Source of the DNA: Cyclobacterium lianum
Lineage (GTDB): Bacteria > Bacteroidota > Bacteroidia > Cytophagales > Cyclobacteriaceae
Assembly (NCBI RefSeq): GCF_900143075.1
Contig: NZ_FRCY01000003.1
Location: 372,001-436,000, forward strand
DNA: 64,000 nt
Reading direction: 5' to 3'
In this document: positions 9,803-18,302 of the stretch, one piece after another
How positions within the stretch are numbered: position 1 is the stretch's first letter
Layout: each line of letters opens with the position of its first letter
The notes under the pieces: generated by a model
The model's database searches: none
The model's input: only the letters and a program-made list of their open reading frames with translations
What the model was told of the DNA's origin: nothing
Translations under genes and position numbers: made by a program

Positions 9803-10219
9803 ATGTATCCAGAAGAATTGATCGCACCCATGCGTGCAGAACTTACAGATGTAGGCTTCAAAGAATTTCGAACTTCAGAGGATGTGGAAAAACACCTCAA
9901 AGACCATAAAGGTACGACCTTCGTAGTCGTAAATTCTGTTTGTGGCTGTGCGGCTGGCGCTGCCCGCCCGGGCGTACGGTATGCACTGGACAAGTCTTCC
10001 AAAAAGCCTGGTACCCTTGCCACAGTGTTTGCGGGAAATGATACAGATGCAGTAGGCAAATTCCGGGAACTGGTAATGCCCTATCCGCCCTCATCTCCGG
10101 CAATGGCGCTTTTCAAGGATGGGGATCTGGTCCACTTTATTGAACGGCACCATATTGAAGGCAGAAATGCACAAATGATCGGAGATCACTTGATAGAGGT
10201 GTTTGAACATTTTTGCTAA
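9803..10219 (+). CDS. BrxA/BrxB-family bacilliredoxin (YphP/YqiW)
   Basis: 138 residues, DUF1094/bacilliredoxin family with a thioredoxin-like fold. The active site C47-G48-C49 sits in NSVCGCAAGAARPGV, the exact family signature. In Firmicutes these proteins remove bacillithiol from protein cysteines or act as disulfide isomerases. Its place as the last gene of the SUF operon, 20 bp after the DUF59 gene, suggests protection or reduction of SUF cysteines, which is inference. A strong terminator follows directly. Confidence 0.9.
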   Translation: MYPEELIAPMRAELTDVGFKEFRTSEDVEKHLKDHKGTTFVVVNSVCGCAAGAARPGVRYALDKSSKKPGTLATVFAGNDTDAVGKFRELVMPYPPSSPAMALFKDGDLVHFIERHHIEGRNAQMIGDHLIEVFEHFC

Positions 10220-10220
10220 G

Positions 10221-10246
10221 AAAAGCCCTGTCGGGGCTTTTTTTTT
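10221..10246 (+). terminator. Rho-independent terminator of the suf operon
   Basis: Stem AAAAGCCC / GGGCTTTT with a small loop and a run of nine T, starting 2 bp after the bacilliredoxin stop codon. Confidence 0.9.
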
Positions 10247-10429
10247 AAGTTAAACCAGTGATAGGGCTATAAATAAGTGCGCAGCGAGTGGAGGGTGCCT
10301 GGCCGGAATTGCCGTACATCCATAGAATTAAGTGCATTTCAATAGGTATAGCTCAGATAAATTCATTTTTTCATCTGGATTTTACCTTGATTCAAATAAT
10401 AATAGTAAAGGAATTTGGTCAATTTTTCT

Positions 10430-10437
10430 TAAATTTG
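10430..10437 (+). promoter_or_regulatory. candidate promoter -7 box for citrate synthase
   Basis: TAAATTTG matches TAnnTTTG exactly, 62 bp before the ATG. No convincing -33 partner; the region is very AT-rich, so chance matches are possible. Confidence 0.3.
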
Positions 10438-10499
10438 ATCCAAATATTATTTTGAATTAAACAGAATTAGAATTTTATAATACATTTAATCAAATCAAT

Positions 10500-11786
10500 A
10501 TGTCCGATAATGCTAAACTCTCCTTTAAAGGAAAAGAATATGAACTCCCAGTTATTGAAGGTACTGAAAATGAACAAGCTGTAGATATTGCCAAACTAAG
10601 AGGGCAATCCGGCCTGATCACCATTGATCCCGGATACAAAAATACCGGATCTACGAAGAGTGCCATAACTTTTTTAGATGGAGAGCAAGGTATACTGAGA
10701 TATAGGGGTTATAATATTGAAGACCTGGCCGAAAATTCGAACTTCCTGGAGGTTTCATACCTGCTGATCAACGGTGAATTGCCTACCGAGTCGCAATATA
10801 AAAGCTTTTCAAACAGAATTACCAAGCATACGCTTGTGCATGAGGATATCAAAAAGATCCTCGATGGTTTTCCGTCTGTAGCCCACCCCATGGGAGTACT
10901 TTCCTCCCTGATTTGCTCACTAACGGCATTTTACCCCAATTCTCTGGATCCCAACAATACCGATGAAGAGATCCAATTGAGTATCGTCAGGCTAATGGCC
11001 AAAATGCCTACATTTGCTGCATGGGCCTACAAGAATAAAATGGGTCATCCAGTGAACTATCCGGACAACAACCTCGATTACTGTGGCAATTTCATGAAAA
11101 TGATGTTTGCCCTGCCATCTGAAAAGTACGAGGTAGATCCTGTTATCTCGAAGGCGCTGGATCAATTGCTGATCTTGCATGCAGATCACGAACAAAATTG
11201 TTCTACTTCTACTGTAAGGATCGTGGGCTCCTCTCAGGCAAGCATCTATGCCTCTATCTCTGCGGGTATCAATGCGCTATGGGGGCCGCTACACGGTGGT
11301 GCCAACCAGTCAGTGATCGAAATGCTTGAAGCAATCAAAGCCGATGGTGGTGATTCGAAAAAGTATCTGGAAAAAGCCAAAGACAAAAATGATCCTTTCC
11401 GGCTGATGGGTTTTGGGCATAGGGTGTACAAAAACTTTGATCCCAGAGCGAAAATTATCAAAAAAGCTGCTGATGAAGTACTCGATAAACTTGGCATTTC
11501 CGATCCGGTCCTGGAGATCGCAAAAGAACTGGAGAATGCCGCTTTAAACGACGACTATTTTGTTGACAGAAAACTGTATCCAAATGTGGACTTTTACTCC
11601 GGCATTATCTACCGGGCACTGGGTATCCCTACAGATATGTTTACCGTAATGTTTGCTTTGGGAAGGCTTCCGGGCTGGATAGCACAGTGGAAAGAAATGA
11701 GAGAAAACAACGAGCCTATCGGCAGGCCTCGTCAGGTTTATGTGGGTTCTACAGAAAGGACCTATGTGGCCATGGACAAACGCTGA
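10500..11786 (+). CDS. gltA: Citrate synthase (type II, Gram-negative style)
   Basis: 428 residues, the length of the hexameric NADH-sensitive type. It condenses acetyl-CoA and oxaloacetate to citrate at the entry of the TCA cycle. The N-terminal beta domain (residues 1-60, GLITIDPGYKNTGSTKSAIT) is typical of type II enzymes. Catalytic residues are visible: His in LWGPLHGGANQ, His in GFGHRVYKNFDPR and the Asp in NVDFYSGIIYRALG. The gene is alone, with its own terminator, between the suf operon and the helicase. Confidence 0.96.
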   Translation: MSDNAKLSFKGKEYELPVIEGTENEQAVDIAKLRGQSGLITIDPGYKNTGSTKSAITFLDGEQGILRYRGYNIEDLAENSNFLEVSYLLINGELPTESQYKSFSNRITKHTLVHEDIKKILDGFPSVAHPMGVLSSLICSLTAFYPNSLDPNNTDEEIQLSIVRLMAKMPTFAAWAYKNKMGHPVNYPDNNLDYCGNFMKMMFALPSEKYEVDPVISKALDQLLILHADHEQNCSTSTVRIVGSSQASIYASISAGINALWGPLHGGANQSVIEMLEAIKADGGDSKKYLEKAKDKNDPFRLMGFGHRVYKNFDPRAKIIKKAADEVLDKLGISDPVLEIAKELENAALNDDYFVDRKLYPNVDFYSGIIYRALGIPTDMFTVMFALGRLPGWIAQWKEMRENNEPIGRPRQVYVGSTERTYVAMDKR

Positions 11787-11814
11787 CAGATTCCGTGCAG
11801 GAATCACAAGCTAT

Positions 11815-11840
11815 AAAAAGGGGCCTTTTGGCCCTTTTTT
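11815..11840 (+). terminator. Rho-independent terminator of citrate synthase
   Basis: AAAAAGGGGCC..TTTT..GGCCCTTTTTT hairpin with T-tail, 29 bp after the stop. Confidence 0.9.
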
Positions 11841-11906
11841 ATTCAGAATATTTTTTCCTTTAATCGTTGGTTTCCAAAGAATAATTCTAATTCACCTCCT
11901 TAATTA

Positions 11907-11938
11907 ATTGCTTTTCAAAACATTTTTCCTTATCTTTG
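11907..11938 (+). promoter_or_regulatory. Bacteroidota-type promoter of the DEAD-box helicase
   Basis: ATTG at 11907-11910 and TATCTTTG (exact TAnnTTTG) at 11931-11938 with 20 bases between. Predicted transcription start is near 11945, giving a leader of about 100 nt before the ATG at 12043. Best-supported promoter in the window. Confidence 0.65.
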
Positions 11939-12042
11939 CACTTTATTAGACAAATTTTTCTCCTGCGCCGTGGGGTTCCTTATTGTTGATCGACACTGGG
12001 ATATTTAGGAATACCGTGGCTTTGAGAAGTAAGGAACATTTC

Positions 12043-13740
12043 ATGGAAAAAGAATTATTATTTTCGGACCTTGGGGTTTCAGAAGAAATCCTCAGGGCGG
12101 TGGAAGATATGGGCTATACCCAACCTTCCCCCATTCAATCACAGACCATCCCGTTACTGCTTCAGGGTGCCGATGTAATCGGTCAGGCGCAAACGGGTAC
12201 TGGCAAAACAGCAGCATTCGGAATCCCCATCATTGACCGCATAGATGAGCGCAAAAGTAAACCTCAGGCACTCATCCTCTGTCCCACCAGGGAGCTGGCA
12301 GTACAAGTAGAGGGCGAGATTGTCAAACTATCCAGGTACAAGAAAAAAATCACATCTACCTGCATTTACGGAGGCGAGCCTATAGATCGCCAGATCAGAA
12401 GCCTGAAAAAGGGTGTTCAGATCGTGGTAGGAACGCCCGGCAGGATCATGGACCATATGGACCGGGGTACATTGGACCTTAGCCATGTCGAGGTGATCGT
12501 GCTGGACGAAGCGGACGAAATGCTGGACATGGGCTTTAGGGATGATATAGAAACCATCCTCAGTTCCATGCCGGAAGAGCGGCAGACCGTGTTTTTCTCC
12601 GCTACTATGCCCAAACCTATATTGGAACTTACCCGCAAATACCAAACGGAACCCGAAATTGTAAAGGTGCTCCGAAAAGAACTGACGGTAGAAAACATCG
12701 CCCAGGTCTACTACGAGGTAAGATCCGGACTGAAGAGTGACCTGATCAGCAGGCTGATCAACCTGCACCAGTACAAGCTTAGTGTTATATTCTGCAACAC
12801 CAAAAGAGTAACCGACGAAGTGACTGAAGAACTCAATGCCAGGGGCGTTCCTGCCGAAGCCTTGCATGGTGATTTATCTCAAGCTCAGCGGACGAAGGTG
12901 ATGAATAAATTCAGAAAGGGCCATTGCTCCGTCCTGGTAGCCACAGATGTAGCTGCCAGGGGCATAGATGTCGAAAACGTTGAAGCTGTCTTTAATTTTG
13001 ACCTGCCTCTGGACGAAGAAAACTACGTACACCGCATAGGTCGAACCGGTCGGGCAGGAAAAACCGGAACAGCGATCAGTTTTGTTTCCGGAAGAAGAGA
13101 TGCCCGTAAAATCAACGACCTGGAACGGTTTATCAAGACCACTATAGATAAAGCTGCACCTCCCTCGGTAGATCAACTGCTTCAAATGAAAAAGGACCAA
13201 TTGATCAAGGATATCCACAGACAACTTGCCAAACCGGATGGCAATGAGGTATATGAGGAGGCCATAGGAAACTTATTGGCAGAAGGATTAAGCCTGGAGC
13301 AGGTCGCCATTGGCCTGGTAAAACTTCAGTTGGGTGAAGCTATAGAGAAATTTAAAGACATGAACTTCACCCCCGAAAAAGACAGGGGCTTCGGCAGAGA
13401 TGAGCGGCGACCCAGACGAGAAAGAGCCGAAAGAGATCGCGGCGGACGTGGACCCCGTTCTGGTGAGAGGGGAGGCAGAAGAAATAAAAAAGACAGAGAG
13501 CCCAATATGGCGCGTCTCTTCCTGAACCTGGGAAAGAAAGACCGCATCCGACCCAATGACATTGTTGGTGCAATCGCCGGTGAAACCGGAGTATCAGGTA
13601 AACACATTGGCGAAATTGATATTTATGATAGTTTTTCCTTCGTTGACGTACCCAAAAAAGATGTGTCTCATGTGATCAGCGTCATGAATACCAATACTAT
13701 CAAAGGCAAACAGGTCAATTTTGAAATTTCAAAACCCTGA
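12043..13740 (+). CDS. DEAD-box ATP-dependent RNA helicase (DeaD/CsdA/CshA type)
   Basis: 565 residues from ATG 12043, chosen over a TTG at 11983 because the Q-motif region begins right after it (LLFSDLGVSEEIL) and AAGGAA lies 6 nt upstream. Helicase motifs in order: motif I AQTGTGKT (49-56), PTRELA, GTPGR, DEAD (155-158), SAT, then ATDVAARGID and HRIGRTGRAG. After the helicase core comes a charged Arg/Gly-rich linker (about residues 450-490) and a C-terminal DbpA/CsdA-type RNA-binding fold (ARLFLNLGKKDRIRPNDIVG). Such enzymes unwind structured RNA in ribosome assembly and cold adaptation. It has its own promoter and terminator. Confidence 0.95.
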   Translation: MEKELLFSDLGVSEEILRAVEDMGYTQPSPIQSQTIPLLLQGADVIGQAQTGTGKTAAFGIPIIDRIDERKSKPQALILCPTRELAVQVEGEIVKLSRYKKKITSTCIYGGEPIDRQIRSLKKGVQIVVGTPGRIMDHMDRGTLDLSHVEVIVLDEADEMLDMGFRDDIETILSSMPEERQTVFFSATMPKPILELTRKYQTEPEIVKVLRKELTVENIAQVYYEVRSGLKSDLISRLINLHQYKLSVIFCNTKRVTDEVTEELNARGVPAEALHGDLSQAQRTKVMNKFRKGHCSVLVATDVAARGIDVENVEAVFNFDLPLDEENYVHRIGRTGRAGKTGTAISFVSGRRDARKINDLERFIKTTIDKAAPPSVDQLLQMKKDQLIKDIHRQLAKPDGNEVYEEAIGNLLAEGLSLEQVAIGLVKLQLGEAIEKFKDMNFTPEKDRGFGRDERRPRRERAERDRGGRGPRSGERGGRRNKKDREPNMARLFLNLGKKDRIRPNDIVGAIAGETGVSGKHIGEIDIYDSFSFVDVPKKDVSHVISVMNTNTIKGKQVNFEISKP

Positions 13741-13770
13741 TTTTCCCAGATTAAATAAATTTATAATTAA

Positions 13771-13805
13771 AAGAGCCATCCTTTGAATAGGATGGCTCTT
13801 TTATT
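13771..13805 (+). terminator. Rho-independent terminator of the helicase gene
   Basis: Perfect 11-bp stem AAGAGCCATCC / GGATGGCTCTT with a 8-base loop and T-rich tail. Confidence 0.92.
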
Positions 13806-14090
13806 TTGCTTCAGCGCCAGCCTGGCGATCAATGCACAAGCTTCGCATCATTTGTTCACCGGAATGCGATCGTTGGTAATCTCATTGTGCTGACAGGGCG
13901 AAACGATGTTAACCCGGGGTGTAGGCAGACCCTTAAAAATCGGACAAAATTTTATTGTTTTGGAGATATTGTTTCTACCATTTCCGGCAACATTTGTGAA
14001 AAATCCAATTCACTATGTTTATACCCTTATACTTTTTCGATTAACCGAACTCCTTTGTTACCTTTGAATGGCACACTAACGATACAATTC
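13806..14090. other. Intergenic stretch with promoter for a small membrane gene
   Basis: Between the helicase terminator and the ATG at 14091 no gene-like frame is convincing. The forward frame is open over the whole stretch, but its translation is Cys/Arg/Thr-rich and unlike a protein. An exact -7 box TACCTTTG lies at 14059-14066, 25 bp before the ATG, and supports a short leader for the next gene. Confidence 0.5.
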
Positions 14091-14318
14091 ATGACAGAAC
14101 AGCATAAAAATAAAGAAGGGTTGCGCGTTCTGATAGATGTCATCCGCTATGTTTTTCTGGGATCAGCGATACTAATCATTATATTGCAGCTATACATATA
14201 TTACAAATCAGGCGATGCAAGCCTGTATAATCAACTGTATCAAATGAGCGGGGCCATTTATCCCCTGGCCGCTTTCGTAGTCATTACGCTGCTCAAAAAC
14301 AGTAAGAAAATGGAATGA
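14091..14318 (+). CDS. Small two-helix membrane protein of unknown function
   Basis: 75 residues from ATG 14091, preferred over the far longer open frame because a TACCTTTG box (14059-14066) fits a start just upstream and the preceding translation does not look like protein. Two hydrophobic segments are visible: about residues 18-37 (VIRYVFLGSAILIIILQLYI) and 54-68 (IYPLAAFVVITLLK), joined by a short polar loop; the ends are charged. It would sit in the inner membrane. I do not recognise the family. The neighbour on the other side is convergent. Confidence 0.6.
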   Translation: MTEQHKNKEGLRVLIDVIRYVFLGSAILIIILQLYIYYKSGDASLYNQLYQMSGAIYPLAAFVVITLLKNSKKME

Positions 14319-14374
14319 TTAAGGAATTGATAAGGAAACACATTGGCTGCAAATTGAAGAAAAACCAATCAGAC

Positions 14375-15316
14375 CTACAAGCCAGCGGCTTTCCGGATAT
14401 TCTGGCTGATCAGACCTTCCATCAGTTCGAAGGTTTCCGGATTTAAACCACGGTAAAGCGACTTTTCGATCACCTCATCTATCAGTGTTCTCTTTTCACC
14501 AAAATGGCCGGAAGCGACGTCAAGCTGAAACGATGATCGGGCATCTTCAGGAAATTGACCCATGAGACTGCGGGCGTCTTCAATATCCGCTTCCGAAAGC
14601 TCGATTTCCTGACTCCGGGCCAGCTCCGCCAGTTCCTCCATTAAGTTGCTCCAAATTTGCATCAATTTAGGATCAGCCCTGATTTGCCCAAAATTAACCT
14701 CATAGGCCGCAGTCAATGCCGCTAGGCTGGAGATAAACAGGAATTTCCTCCATAAGTAATCCTCTGGATTACTGGTTTGGATCACTGGTATCTGAGCACT
14801 GCGTAAAGCTTCGAATACCCATTGATGATTGTCGCTTTCCGGTATGCCGCAGACTATTTTACCCGGGCCACCCAAATGCTTCACATGACCGGGCTCCTGT
14901 ACATTTGAAATCAAATAAATACAGGAATCCAGCACCTCTGCGCCATTGACTAAAGGCTTTATCTGACTGGAAGCATCAACCATGTTTTGCAGTGGAATCA
15001 CCAGGGTCTTTTCAGAAAATAAGGCAGAATTTTCGGCAATGGCGGCTTTAAGGGAAGGAGATTTGGTGGCCACCAATACCAGGTCATAAGGCCCCTTAGC
15101 TGCTCCGGACAATTGGAGGCTGTCGGGAAAAAGATGGCCATCGAAAGTATTGGAACTAAAATGCAAGCCATTCGAATGGATGCGTTCATAGCTGTTTCCC
15201 CGGGCAATGAAAATCAGTCGAAAATCGACGTCACCCCTGTGTAATAATAGCTTCGCCCCTATAAATCCTCCAACCCCGCCTATACCTAAAATGGCTATTG
15301 TTTTTTCCTTTTTCAT
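14375..15316 (-). CDS. Ketopantoate reductase family (ApbA/PanE-like) oxidoreductase
   Basis: 313 residues from ATG 15316. The Rossmann start TIAILGIGGVGGFIGAKLL (GxGxxG) follows at once, which favours this start over a GTG at 15361. N-terminal NADP-binding domain to about residue 175, with the family segment DLVLVATKS and LQNMVD; the C-terminal helical domain contains YLWRKFLFISSLAALTAAY (conserved Lys/Asn region) and ARSSFQLDVASG, matching the 'tSmlqDi' part of PanE. PanE makes pantoate for coenzyme A, but many paralogs act on other 2-keto acids, and this one is isolated, so the substrate is uncertain. A GTGA overlap links the alternative GTG start to the broken ORF upstream. Confidence 0.8.
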   Translation of the reverse strand: MKKEKTIAILGIGGVGGFIGAKLLLHRGDVDFRLIFIARGNSYERIHSNGLHFSSNTFDGHLFPDSLQLSGAAKGPYDLVLVATKSPSLKAAIAENSALFSEKTLVIPLQNMVDASSQIKPLVNGAEVLDSCIYLISNVQEPGHVKHLGGPGKIVCGIPESDNHQWVFEALRSAQIPVIQTSNPEDYLWRKFLFISSLAALTAAYEVNFGQIRADPKLMQIWSNLMEELAELARSQEIELSEADIEDARSLMGQFPEDARSSFQLDVASGHFGEKRTLIDEVIEKSLYRGLNPETFELMEGLISQNIRKAAGL

Positions 15317-15357
15317 TTGCTGATTCACGCTGTTTATAATGCATAAGCCTGACCTTA

Positions 15358-15558
15358 TCACACCGCCAGGTCCGATTTTCCCTCGCCTGTCAATAGCTCA
15401 TTGGCTTCCCCGTCAAAAGTGATGGAAAAATTAAATTTATGCAAATACAAACCCTCAATCTGCCATTGTTTTCAGAAACAAATTGCGGCCAATAGCCGGG
15501 CCCCACAAATATTGAAAAGAATTTCTTTTACAATCCCCGATAAATCCTTATTTTCCAT
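15358..15558 (-). pseudogene. Small ORF interrupted by one in-frame TGA
   Basis: From an ATG at 15558 the frame reads 28 codons (MENKDLSGIVKEILFNICGA...), hits TGA, then continues in the same frame for 37 codons (KQWQIEGLYLHKFNFSITFD...) to a TGA at 15358-15360. Both halves have protein-like composition and there is no gene on the other strand. Joined they would make a 66-residue product. Simplest reading: a small gene with one nonsense change (possibly TGG to TGA). It lies directly upstream of, and in the same direction as, the ketopantoate reductase-like gene. Family not recognised; could also be chance. Confidence 0.35.
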
Positions 15559-15588
15559 TATAATTTTACCTACAATCTCCTGAAAACT

Positions 15589-16290
15589 TTGAACAAACTG
15601 GCTGAAAATTGGCTGTACCAGGAATACCAGCAAACGGGTAAAGACTATGCTTCATTGGATGAAGTAACTGTCTATGATCCCGTTCACGATGATTTCCGTA
15701 ACATTGATGCAGAATACAAGCTGATCGAAGAATGGCTGGAACCTGATAAGAGCTGCACATGGGCGGACATAGGATGTGGTACCGGTAACTTTTCCGTTTA
15801 TTTTGCAAAAAAGTGCGATAAACTCTATGCCTTCGATATTTCTGAAACGATGCTGGAATTCGCAAAGCAGAAAGCCAGGTCTCAGCTCCTTAGTAATGTT
15901 GAGTTTCAACAGGTCGGTTACCTGAATATGAATCTGCCTGATAGTAGCCTGGATGCGGTGATGAGCTCCCTTTCTTTACATCATCTTCCAGACTATTGGA
16001 AAGCAAAGGCCCTGGAAAACATATACCGAACGCTCAGACCTGGAGGCAGGCTTTATATTTATGATGTAGTCATTCCGGATGAGCAGGGAGATGCAGCCAT
16101 TCAGGCTTTTATCGAAAGTCAGGCAGAAAGAGGTGGAGATTTTCTGCGGGAGGACACCCTCATTCACTTCAGGGAAGAGTATTCTACATTTGATTGGATA
16201 ATGAAAGGACTTATCGCCAGGCAAGGATTTACACTTAGCAGGGAAGTTACCGAAGATGGCGTTTTGAAAAGATACCTGTGCCAGAAGTAG
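15589..16290 (+). CDS. Class I SAM-dependent methyltransferase
   Basis: 233 residues. The SAM site is clear: motif I WADIGCGTGNFSVYF (about residues 59-73), the acidic end of strand 2 in YAFDISETMLEFAK, and a UbiE/Methyltransf_11-like SSLSLHHLPDYWKAKAL and LRPGGRLYIYDVV later. The long N-terminus (LYQEYQQTGKDYASLDEVTVYD) resembles small-molecule methyltransferases of the Methyltransf_11/25 group. The only plausible start is TTG 15589 (no ATG in the frame before motif I), with no visible ribosome site; an upstream ATT is possible. Substrate unknown; the gene is isolated. Confidence 0.85.
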   Translation: MNKLAENWLYQEYQQTGKDYASLDEVTVYDPVHDDFRNIDAEYKLIEEWLEPDKSCTWADIGCGTGNFSVYFAKKCDKLYAFDISETMLEFAKQKARSQLLSNVEFQQVGYLNMNLPDSSLDAVMSSLSLHHLPDYWKAKALENIYRTLRPGGRLYIYDVVIPDEQGDAAIQAFIESQAERGGDFLREDTLIHFREEYSTFDWIMKGLIARQGFTLSREVTEDGVLKRYLCQK

Positions 16291-16533
16291 TGGCCATTCC
16301 GCCCAGGCAACGGGTAGATATCACCGCAGTGCGGTAAAGGCTGTTTACTGATGATCCCGGAAATCGGCGATGTTGCGTGGCAGCATGGAAAAAATCGCTC
16401 TTTCCTGGTTGGCCACAGGCGCAGGGCCACATGTCATGCGGATAGGACAAGGTCAGTTTCTGGTACCGAGTTGGTTTATATTTCGAACGCACCTGTCAAT
16501 TTCCGGGAATTATGGGTATATTTATTGATGCCA

Positions 16534-17370
16534 ATGATCAACCGATGCCTTATTTGTCTCCTGATTGGTTCCTCCCTTGCCTGCACCAACCTGAAACCTA
16601 TCCAGGCATTGTCTGAAGAGGCTTTAAAGGGCCTGGATGAATTTCATGAAATCGAATATAGTTTTACCAGGAACTGCCTGGAGGATTGCATGTTTTCGAA
16701 AACCAGCCAGTACCAGATAGAAAGGAATTTGCATTGCGGATGCAGTGAATACCAGAAGGCAGATACGCTGGTCAGAGAATTGTACCATGCTCTGGCGGAA
16801 TATTGGAATGGCTTGTTGCGTTTGTCAACATCAGAGCAGCTAAGGTACCAGTTAGACGGTCCGGCGAATGCGCTGCAGGGAGCTGGCTGGAACCAGCTTG
16901 ACTCCGAACAGTTAAGTGCGATCCGGAAATTATCGGAAATAGGACTCAATGCAGTTGCCGGAAAATACAGGAAAAAAAAGATCCGCCAATACATGACTGA
17001 AGCCGAGCCCCATCTTAGGCAGATCAGCCAAAAGCTTGTGTTTATTTTGGAGAATAACCTGCTGGGCTTGCTTGAAATACAGAAAGAGAATTGGTACATG
17101 TATTATAAATCCCTGCTGGTGGATACCGAACTAAACGATAGGGAACGCGGGTTGGTGACAGAAAAATACTATTCTCTCATTGACAAAACCGACACCATAC
17201 GGCAAAAAACACTGATACTGACAAGGATATTGGACGCGATAGCGATACACCACAGTACTTTAGCTGATGGCGAGATCGAAGTTAATAGTGAGGATTTCGG
17301 GCAAGAGGTCAGATCCATGGCAAAAAGTGTTCACGACCTGCTGTATGATTTGGAACAATACAAGCAGTGA
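16534..17370 (+). CDS. Predicted helical lipoprotein of unknown function
   Basis: 278 residues from ATG 16534. The N-terminus is a lipoprotein signal with lipobox LAC at Cys17 (CLLIGSSLAC), so the mature protein would be membrane-anchored. The start codon choice rests on this signal; ATG 16528 would add two residues, and the open frame upstream (from 16351) does not look like protein. The mature part is almost entirely alpha-helical with two early Cys pairs (NCLEDCMF, HCGCSEYQ), then long amphipathic helices. I recognise no family. It is followed after about 210 bp by another helical protein and a tiny coupled ORF, forming a possible three-gene unit. Confidence 0.6.
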   Translation: MINRCLICLLIGSSLACTNLKPIQALSEEALKGLDEFHEIEYSFTRNCLEDCMFSKTSQYQIERNLHCGCSEYQKADTLVRELYHALAEYWNGLLRLSTSEQLRYQLDGPANALQGAGWNQLDSEQLSAIRKLSEIGLNAVAGKYRKKKIRQYMTEAEPHLRQISQKLVFILENNLLGLLEIQKENWYMYYKSLLVDTELNDRERGLVTEKYYSLIDKTDTIRQKTLILTRILDAIAIHHSTLADGEIEVNSEDFGQEVRSMAKSVHDLLYDLEQYKQ

Positions 17371-17580
17371 TTTCGACCTGGTGTCTGCATTCGAACCAAG
17401 GCGTAAATATTCAGTGTGTTGGCTGCTGCCAAGCATTTCATGTAAAACAATTAAACCAAACACATGGAATCGGGCATGGCCCAGTCAGCACTGCGGAATG
17501 ATCAGCCAGAATGTAAGGTTTCCCGTCCGATTGGCTTCATCCGGGCGCACATATGGCCGTTAAAAGACAATTATAATCCT

Positions 17581-17991
17581 ATGAAAGAGAGATTGGATAG
17601 CATGTTCTTAAGCCAATTGGCAGATGACTTTTTAGAGATCGCCAAGAAATTCAACGACTTCCGGTTTGAAAAAATAAGCCAACAGGAAATCAGCCAGGAG
17701 GTCTTCAGAGAAATGGGCAAGAAAGCTCAGTTGCTGATGAATAAAGCGAGGGAAATGAAATTGCTGTCCACTTTTATTGTGGAAAAGGAAATTGCTGAAG
17801 CCCTTTTTCAGCTACGGTCGATCAATGTAGAGATCAAGCAAACGCTGAACACATTGGAGCAGATACAGGTAGTATTCGATCTTATCGGCAGCCTGGGGGC
17901 ACTTGCAGTGGGAATAGTAGAGAAAGACCCCACTACCATATCTGAAAAAGTCAATGAAGTGATCAATGTGTTTAAAAAAAAAGCGGAATGA
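17581..17991 (+). CDS. Unknown helical protein with a hydrophobic segment
   Basis: 136 residues from ATG 17581 (a frame open from 17464 could add 39 residues, but those are not protein-like). Mostly alpha-helical and charged, with one apolar stretch near the end (VVFDLIGSLGALAVGIVEK) that could be an amphipathic or membrane-associated helix. No signal peptide, so likely cytoplasmic. No family recognised. Its stop overlaps the start of the next small ORF by four bases (ATGA), which argues that both are real and translated together. Confidence 0.5.
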   Translation: MKERLDSMFLSQLADDFLEIAKKFNDFRFEKISQQEISQEVFREMGKKAQLLMNKAREMKLLSTFIVEKEIAEALFQLRSINVEIKQTLNTLEQIQVVFDLIGSLGALAVGIVEKDPTTISEKVNEVINVFKKKAE

Positions 17992-18146
17992 AAAAGGCTG
18001 CCCACCGTTTGTCGGAAGAAAATGGCAGAAGCAGGCCTGTTGAAAATGCTTCGCCGGTTTGTTACTTTGGAGATCCGGATATTATGGAAGATTATGAGCT
18101 ACCCGACCCGATTACCCCAGCACCTGCCAAACCAAAGACGCGGTAA
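17988..18146 (+). CDS. 52-residue ORF coupled by ATGA overlap
   Basis: ATG 17988 overlaps the TGA stop of the preceding gene (ATGA), a common sign of translational coupling. The product starts MKKAAHRLSEENG, has an acidic middle (GDPDIMEDYELPDP) and a Pro/Lys-rich tail (ITPAPAKPKTR). No signal peptide or membrane segment. Family unknown. The overlap is the main evidence; an accidental frame cannot be excluded. Confidence 0.4.
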   Translation: MKKAAHRLSEENGRSRPVENASPVCYFGDPDIMEDYELPDPITPAPAKPKTR

Positions 18147-18302
18147 ACCGATGGTCCTGGCATGGGTATGCCTGGAATAAATGCCTATAGGAACTACCTT
18201 CTATCCACCATTTTTTGCATGAACTGTATTAAAGCCGGAATTGCTAAAATCTTTCATCAATTATTTTTATTTTAGGCCGATCAATTAATCAGAAAACTTA
18301 AA

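Noticed and set aside
15358-15558. Selenocysteine reading of the in-frame TGA
   Set aside because: No Sec-insertion-like hairpin or selenoprotein family was seen; a nonsense change is simpler.
16325-16340. ACCGC-AGT-GCGGT hairpin after the methyltransferase
   Set aside because: No T-run, so not called a terminator.
16351-16533. Longer start for the lipoprotein gene
   Set aside because: The extension is not protein-like and would hide the lipoprotein signal.
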